Source: Thermodesulfobacteriota bacterium (lineage in GTDB: Bacteria; Desulfobacterota; QYQD01). From it: a stretch of DNA of 7,594 nt. The number at the start of each line of letters is the position of its first letter. Within the stretch, counting starts at the first letter, position 1. The position numbers were made by a program, and so were the translations under genes. Shown here in pieces: positions 4,406 through 7,594 of this stretch. The notes under the pieces were generated by a model. That model ran no database searches and was not told the origin of the DNA. It saw only the letters and a list, made by a program, of their open reading frames with translations. The DNA lies in NCBI GenBank assembly GCA_030017815.1, contig JASEGX010000059.1, forward strand, positions 4,507 through 12,100, written 5' to 3'.

Positions 4406-6779
4406 GCCGACCCTTCCGTCGGCTAGGACTTTTTCCCTCGGCAAAGGCTATGGGAATAATCTCCTCCATCCTTGTCAAAAACTTAAAATCCAGGCCCTTT
4501 TTAACATCATCCGGGATCTCTTCCATGTCCTTCTCGTTTCGCTTTGGAAGAATAATCGTCTTTATCCCGGCCCGGCTGGCCGCCAGGACCTTGGACTTTA
4601 TACCCCCCACCGGCAGGATGCGGCCGCGCAGAGTTATCTCCCCGGTCATAGCTGCCTGGCTATTGACCGGCTTATTGGTCAGAAGAGACACCAGGGCGGT
4701 AAATATGGCCACGCCGGCAGAAGGCCCGTCTTTAGGTATAGCGCCCGCCGGCACATGGATGTGTATATCATTTTTCTCAAACAAATCCTCGTCAATTCCC
4801 AGGCCTTTGGCCTTGGAGCGGACAAAGCTCAAGGCTGTTTCCGCCGACTCTTTCATCACCTCGCCCAACTTGCCGGTGAGCAACAATCGGCCATTGCCTT
4901 TCATTTTTGTCGCCTCAATGAAAAGGATCTCACCGCCAGCCTGTGTCCAGGCCAGTCCGGTAGCCACCCCGGCCACAGCCGTACGATCCGCTACCTCCGA
5001 GTAAAACTGGGGTGGCCCTAGGAACTCCGGCACCGCATCGGCACTAACTACAAACTTCTCCATCTCACCGGCAGCCACTCTCTTGGCAATGCCGCGGCAA
5101 ATAGCGGCAACCTCCCGCTCCAGATTCCTCAACCCGGCCTCGCGGGTATATTCGCTTATAATCTTCTGTATGGCCTTCTTCTCAAAACGTACCTGTTTAG
5201 GTTTTAGGCCATGTTCAGCCAGTTGCCTGGGGATAAGGTATTTCTGGGCGATCCGCACCTTCTCTTCGTCAGTGTAACCTGGCAATTCCAGTACCTCCAT
5301 ACGATCGAGAAGGGCAGGCGGAACCGTATCCAGGAGGTTGGCGGTCGTAATGAACATAACCTTAGAGAGGTCAAACGGAACATCCAGGTAATGATCGGAA
5401 AACGTATTATTTTGTTCCGGGTCCAATACCTCCAAGAGGGCTGAGGCCGGATCTCCCCTGAAATCGGCGCCAAGCTTATCTATCTCATCCAGGACAAAAA
5501 CCGGATTATTGGAACCGGCCCGACGTATGCCCTGGATAATACGGCCGGGTAACGCCCCGATATAGGTTCTCCGGTGCCCCCGGATCTCTGCTTCATCCCG
5601 CACCCCGCCCAGGGAGATACGCATAAACTTTCTCCCCAGGGCCCTGGCCACAGATCGTCCCAGGGAAGTCTTACCCGTACCGGGCGGCCCGACGAAACAG
5701 AGGATGGGCCCCTTCATGTCAGCCTTGAGCTTTCTTACCGCCAGATACTCAATAATCCGTTTCTTTACCTTCTCCAGATCATAATGATCTTCATCCAATA
5801 TCTTCTGGGCATCCGCTATGTCCAGACTATCCTCGGTGCGTTCATGCCAGGGCAGATCCAGAATCCAGTCCAGATATGTCCTGGCTACCGTATATTCGGC
5901 CGAAGAGGGGTGCATCCTGGCCAGACGGCCGAGTTCACGCATGGCCTCTTTATTTACTACCTCGGGAAGCTTCTTCTCCTCTACCTTAGCCCGCAGTTCA
6001 TCTATCTCGACACTCAGTTCATCCTTTTCACCCAACTCCTTTTTAATAGCCTTTAACTGCTCCCGCAGGTAATATTCCCGCTGCGTCTTATCAATTTCCC
6101 CCTTGACCTGGGTGTGTATCTTTCGGCCAAGCTCCAGAATCTCTGTCTGTCGGGTAACCAGCCGCATCACCTTTTCCAGTCTGGCCTTGACCTCCAGGGT
6201 CTCCAGTATATCCTGGCGTTCGGATATGGAGATATTCAGACTGGAAGCAATCATATCCGACAGGGTCCCCGGATCATCGATATTTAAGGCAATTGTACCC
6301 AATTCAGAAGGGATGTGGGGGCTTAATTCCAATATCTTTTGAAAGAGATTGCGCAGATTATAAACAAGGGCCTCGGCCTTTTTGTCTTTAGCCACCTTAT
6401 CATATAGACGTTCTAACCGGGCCTTCATATACGGCTCCGTGGAGGTTATGCCTGCATTCCGCATGCGGGCCACCCCCTGCACCAGCAGGCGCACCTGGTC
6501 TTCCTGGACCTTCATCATGCGCAGGATTTGAGCTGAGGTTCCCACATCATAGAGTTCCCCCTTGGGTTCAGACTTGGTTGTAAATACGGCCGCCAGACGC
6601 TCGCCGGAAAGGGCGTCATCAATGAGCTTGACCAGTTTCTTATCTGATATAGTCAAAGGGATAACCATCTGCGGGAAAAGAACGGTGTCTTCTACCGGAA
6701 TTACCGGCCATTCTTCAGGCCATTTAATGCCTTCATCCCGTATCTCTTCGACCTTTATTTCTTCTTTTTGTCCAGTCAT
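4398..6779 (-). CDS. lon: ATP-dependent Lon protease
   Basis: Cytoplasmic ATP-dependent serine protease that degrades damaged and regulatory proteins. The 793 residues (E. coli Lon: 784) hold all three regions. The N-terminal substrate-binding domain starts near WPVIPVEDTVLFP (about 24-36) and ends in a charged coiled-coil segment (about 230-270). The AAA+ module has Walker A GPPGTGKT (364-371, K370) and Walker B VFVLDEID (427-434, D431/E432). The C-terminal protease domain has catalytic S687 in DGPSAG and K730 in GGIKSK, with the same 43-residue spacing as E. coli S679 and K722. This is the LonA type: it has the large N-domain and no membrane segment. The ATG at 6777-6779 has AAAGGAG upstream with a rather long 12-nt spacer. 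The gene lies 40 bp downstream of hsp20 with no terminator between, and its 3' end overlaps the PHP gene. The pairing with hsp20 suggests shared stress induction. No coding defects were seen. Confidence 0.97.
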   Translation of the reverse strand: MTGQKEEIKVEEIRDEGIKWPEEWPVIPVEDTVLFPQMVIPLTISDKKLVKLIDDALSGERLAAVFTTKSEPKGELYDVGTSAQILRMMKVQEDQVRLLVQGVARMRNAGITSTEPYMKARLERLYDKVAKDKKAEALVYNLRNLFQKILELSPHIPSELGTIALNIDDPGTLSDMIASSLNISISERQDILETLEVKARLEKVMRLVTRQTEILELGRKIHTQVKGEIDKTQREYYLREQLKAIKKELGEKDELSVEIDELRAKVEEKKLPEVVNKEAMRELGRLARMHPSSAEYTVARTYLDWILDLPWHERTEDSLDIADAQKILDEDHYDLEKVKKRIIEYLAVRKLKADMKGPILCFVGPPGTGKTSLGRSVARALGRKFMRISLGGVRDEAEIRGHRRTYIGALPGRIIQGIRRAGSNNPVFVLDEIDKLGADFRGDPASALLEVLDPEQNNTFSDHYLDVPFDLSKVMFITTANLLDTVPPALLDRMEVLELPGYTDEEKVRIAQKYLIPRQLAEHGLKPKQVRFEKKAIQKIISEYTREAGLRNLEREVAAICRGIAKRVAAGEMEKFVVSADAVPEFLGPPQFYSEVADRTAVAGVATGLAWTQAGGEILFIEATKMKGNGRLLLTGKLGEVMKESAETALSFVRSKAKGLGIDEDLFEKNDIHIHVPAGAIPKDGPSAGVAIFTALVSLLTNKPVNSQAAMTGEITLRGRILPVGGIKSKVLAASRAGIKTIILPKRNEKDMEEIPDDVKKGLDFKFLTRMEEIIPIAFAEGKSPSRRKGRHA
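4406..4423 (-). promoter_or_regulatory. Ribosome-binding site in the loop of a perfect hairpin before the PHP gene
   Basis: GCCGAC and GTCGGC form a perfect 6-bp GC-rich stem around a six-base loop GGAAGG, which is the Shine-Dalgarno of the PHP gene. The stem's 3' arm abuts the ATG. The element lies inside the last codons of lon, so ribosomes finishing lon would open it. This supports the ATG at 4405 over the upstream TTG. Confidence 0.5.
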
Positions 6780-6791
6780 GAGCGTTATCTA

Positions 6792-6808
6792 CTCCTTTAA
6801 GGTTAAAG
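6792..6808 (-). promoter_or_regulatory. lon Shine-Dalgarno overlapping a 14-bp dyad
   Basis: AAAGGAG (6798-6792) is the lon ribosome-binding site. Its 5' AAAG half is also one arm of a perfect dyad, CTTTAA-GG-TTAAAG (6795-6808 on the plus strand). As RNA it could form only a short stem that partly hides the site. As DNA it could be a protein-binding site between hsp20 and lon. No regulator can be named. Confidence 0.3.
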
Positions 6809-6819
6809 TCACTGCAACC

Positions 6820-7248
6820 CTATGCTATCTCCACACGATAGGTCCTTCTAGTTTTAGGCAGAGTTATGTATAATAAGCCGTTCTTATAGGAGGCCGCGGC
6901 CCCATCACTTTCTACGGCAGAAGGAAGCCTTAACACCCGCTCAAACGTGCCGTAGGCTATCTCCATCTGGTAAAATTTTCTGGACCGGGAGCCGCTCTCG
7001 CCCTCACGGGTGCCGACGATCCGGAGCAGGTCATTGTACAGGGTTATATCCAGGCGTTCCTGTTTGACTCCTGCGGCATCAACCAGAACCACGACCTCTT
7101 TCTCGGTCTCATAAATATCCACCGCCGGGACCCAGGCCCTATTAGGCGGCATCATTCCAGCCGTCTTGAAGACGTCGCCCACCATTTTGAGCATATCCCG
7201 ATGGATATCTCCCAATATCCTGCCGGTGCGGATGGTAATAATTGCCAT
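6820..7248 (-). CDS. Small heat-shock protein, Hsp20/alpha-crystallin family
   Basis: ATP-independent holdase chaperone that binds unfolding proteins and keeps them refoldable or degradable in the cytoplasm. The 142 residues have a short N-terminal arm (1-38), then an alpha-crystallin domain from about W39 (WVPAVDIYETEKEVVV) to K132. The domain ends with the hallmark A-x-n-GLLYITLPK pattern (G124 to K132). The short C-terminal tail ends YRVEIA, whose V139-E-I141 is an I/V-x-I motif used for oligomer assembly. Length is normal for the bacterial family (about 140-150). The ATG at 7246-7248 has a strong AAGGAGG at 7253-7259, though the spacer is only 4 nt. It is the first gene of the probable five-gene operon and is followed after 40 bp by lon. 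A sigma70-like promoter lies about 35 bp upstream. Family assignment is firm; no specific symbol (ibpA, hspC) is justified. Confidence 0.95.
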   Translation of the reverse strand: MAIITIRTGRILGDIHRDMLKMVGDVFKTAGMMPPNRAWVPAVDIYETEKEVVVLVDAAGVKQERLDITLYNDLLRIVGTREGESGSRSRKFYQMEIAYGTFERVLRLPSAVESDGAAASYKNGLLYITLPKTRRTYRVEIA

Positions 7249-7274
7249 ACTGCCTCCTTAGTCAAGGTTATCCC

Positions 7275-7285
7275 TGATATTATCA
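7275..7285. promoter_or_regulatory. 11-bp dyad at the predicted hsp20 transcription start
   Basis: TGATA-T-TATCA is a perfect inverted repeat lying between the -10 hexamer and the leader of hsp20, covering the expected start of transcription. Such a position suits a repressor operator, but the motif is AT-rich and short, and no regulator is recognised. Confidence 0.3.
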
Positions 7286-7314
7286 TTAAATAGTCATCCT
7301 CTGCTTAATGTCAA
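7285..7314 (-). promoter_or_regulatory. Sigma70-like promoter of the hsp20-lon operon
   Basis: On the minus strand a perfect -35 TTGACA (7314-7309) is followed after 18 bp by TTTAAT (7290-7285), five of six matches to TATAAT. Transcription would start near 7278, leaving a leader of about 30 nt before the hsp20 ATG. The -35 lies within CCTTGACA, which is also compatible with a CTTG-type heat-shock -35, but no CCCCAT-like -10 follows. No CIRCE element (TTAGCACTC inverted repeat) is present. Confidence 0.55.
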
Positions 7315-7392
7315 GGGAGTTGTCGCGGCAATGTCAAAGTAGATTGAAGCCAATTGATTTGGCTCGCTATGTGTTCTGTTTGAAATACGCTG

Positions 7393-7496
7393 AATCCCCT
7401 TACCCCTTTAATAAAATTTCCCCTGTCCCCTCTTTGCCAAAGGGCGGGTACCTGCAATGTTCCCCCCCCTTTGGCAAGAAGAGGCTTTGGGGGATT
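7393..7496. repeat. Nested inverted-repeat intergenic element
   Basis: A non-coding element of about 104 bp bounded by AATCCCC (7393-7399) and GGGGATT (7490-7496). Inside, TTGCCAAAGGG (7434-7444) pairs with CCCTTTGGCAA (7467-7477), and flanking C-rich and G-rich runs extend the pairing imperfectly (CCTC at about 7429-7432 with GAGG at 7481-7484). It contains C-runs, including eight C in a row (7462-7469). It has no coding capacity worth calling. Similar C/G-rich hairpin repeats are dispersed in many deltaproteobacterial genomes, so this may be a MITE- or REP-like family member; that link is from general knowledge and was not checked. Confidence 0.6.
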
Positions 7497-7540
7497 TAAA
7501 ATGGAAAATATAAGAGAAATGGGCTATAAGTAAACTTATG

Positions 7541-7594
7541 AGCCTCTTGCAAAAGCCTCCATTCTGTCATTCCCGCAGCGATTCTGAGCGGGAA
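7541..7594. repeat. Start of a TTCCCGC/GCGGGAA hairpin repeat, cut by right edge
   Basis: The last bases hold TTCCCGC (7570-7576) and its exact complement GCGGGAA (7588-7594) around an 11-nt spacer, preceded by AGCCTCTTGCAAAAGCCTCC (7541-7560). This type of TGTCATTCCCGC...GCGGGAA sequence is a familiar dispersed intergenic repeat in Desulfobacterota and related genomes. The element probably continues past the window. Confidence 0.5.

Noticed and set aside
4293..5021. Plus-strand open frame of 242 codons opposite lon and the PHP gene
   Set aside because: It lies antisense to two genes with complete motif sets, has no recognisable domain, and is a shadow of their codon usage.
5574..6056. Plus-strand open frame of 160 codons opposite lon
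   Set aside because: It is antisense to the Lon AAA+ and N-terminal regions, has no motif, and has no supporting ribosome-binding site.
7249..7320. CIRCE/HrcA or E. coli-type sigma32 control of hsp20
   Set aside because: No TTAGCACTC-N9-GAGTGCTAA repeat is present, and no CCCCAT-like -10 follows the CTTGAC sequence.
7308..7499. Plus-strand 63-codon open frame at the right end
   Set aside because: It overlaps the hsp20 -35 region and runs through the inverted-repeat element; its composition is that of the repeat and no domain is seen.
1..7594. A novel defence or mobile system
   Set aside because: All convincing genes belong to known housekeeping or respiratory families; there is no integrase, transposase, toxin-antitoxin pair or defence gene in the window.

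Overview
The window looks like chromosomal DNA of an anaerobic Gram-negative bacterium, most likely from the Desulfobacterota/deltaproteobacterial group. This rests on a Tat-exported selenocysteine formate dehydrogenase of the FdnG type, an all-trans long-chain polyprenyl diphosphate synthase (the kind used for menaquinone), an iron-sulfur flavoprotein, and G/C-rich intergenic inverted repeats of a sort common in those genomes. The assignment comes from gene content only; no rRNA or other phylogenetic marker is present.

Left part (1-1045). On the minus strand, the first third of a formate dehydrogenase catalytic subunit runs off the left edge. It reads through an in-frame UGA at 38-40 that is clearly a selenocysteine codon: the residues on both sides match the FdnG active site, and a plausible bacterial SECIS hairpin follows it. 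A 441-bp AT-rich intergenic region (605-1045) separates it from the divergent plus-strand polyprenyl diphosphate synthase gene (1046-2032). That gene has an unusual leader: a strong Shine-Dalgarno sequence serves a six-codon TTG mini-ORF that ends just before the synthase ATG.

Middle and right part (2207-7248, minus strand). Five closely packed genes form a probable operon, read right to left: a small heat-shock protein (Hsp20), Lon protease, a PHP-domain phosphoesterase of the RNase AM/TrpH family, an iron-sulfur flavoprotein/NADPH-dependent FMN reductase-type protein, and a short RNase Z-like metallo-beta-lactamase protein. Gaps are 40 bp, an 8-bp overlap, 13 bp and a 4-bp ATGA overlap. A sigma70-like promoter lies just upstream of hsp20. 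The set pairs protein quality control (holdase chaperone and ATP-dependent protease) with two metal-dependent phosphoesterase families that act on nucleic acids or nucleotides, and with a redox flavoprotein.

The 174-bp convergent gap (2033-2206) holds two short heptamer arrays sharing one unit, and a hairpin that may terminate the operon. The right edge (7315-7594) is non-coding and carries a nested inverted-repeat element and the start of a second hairpin repeat. No tRNA, rRNA, CRISPR array, transposase or recognisable defence system was seen. Apart from the items listed as findings, the region is ordinary housekeeping and respiratory sequence.
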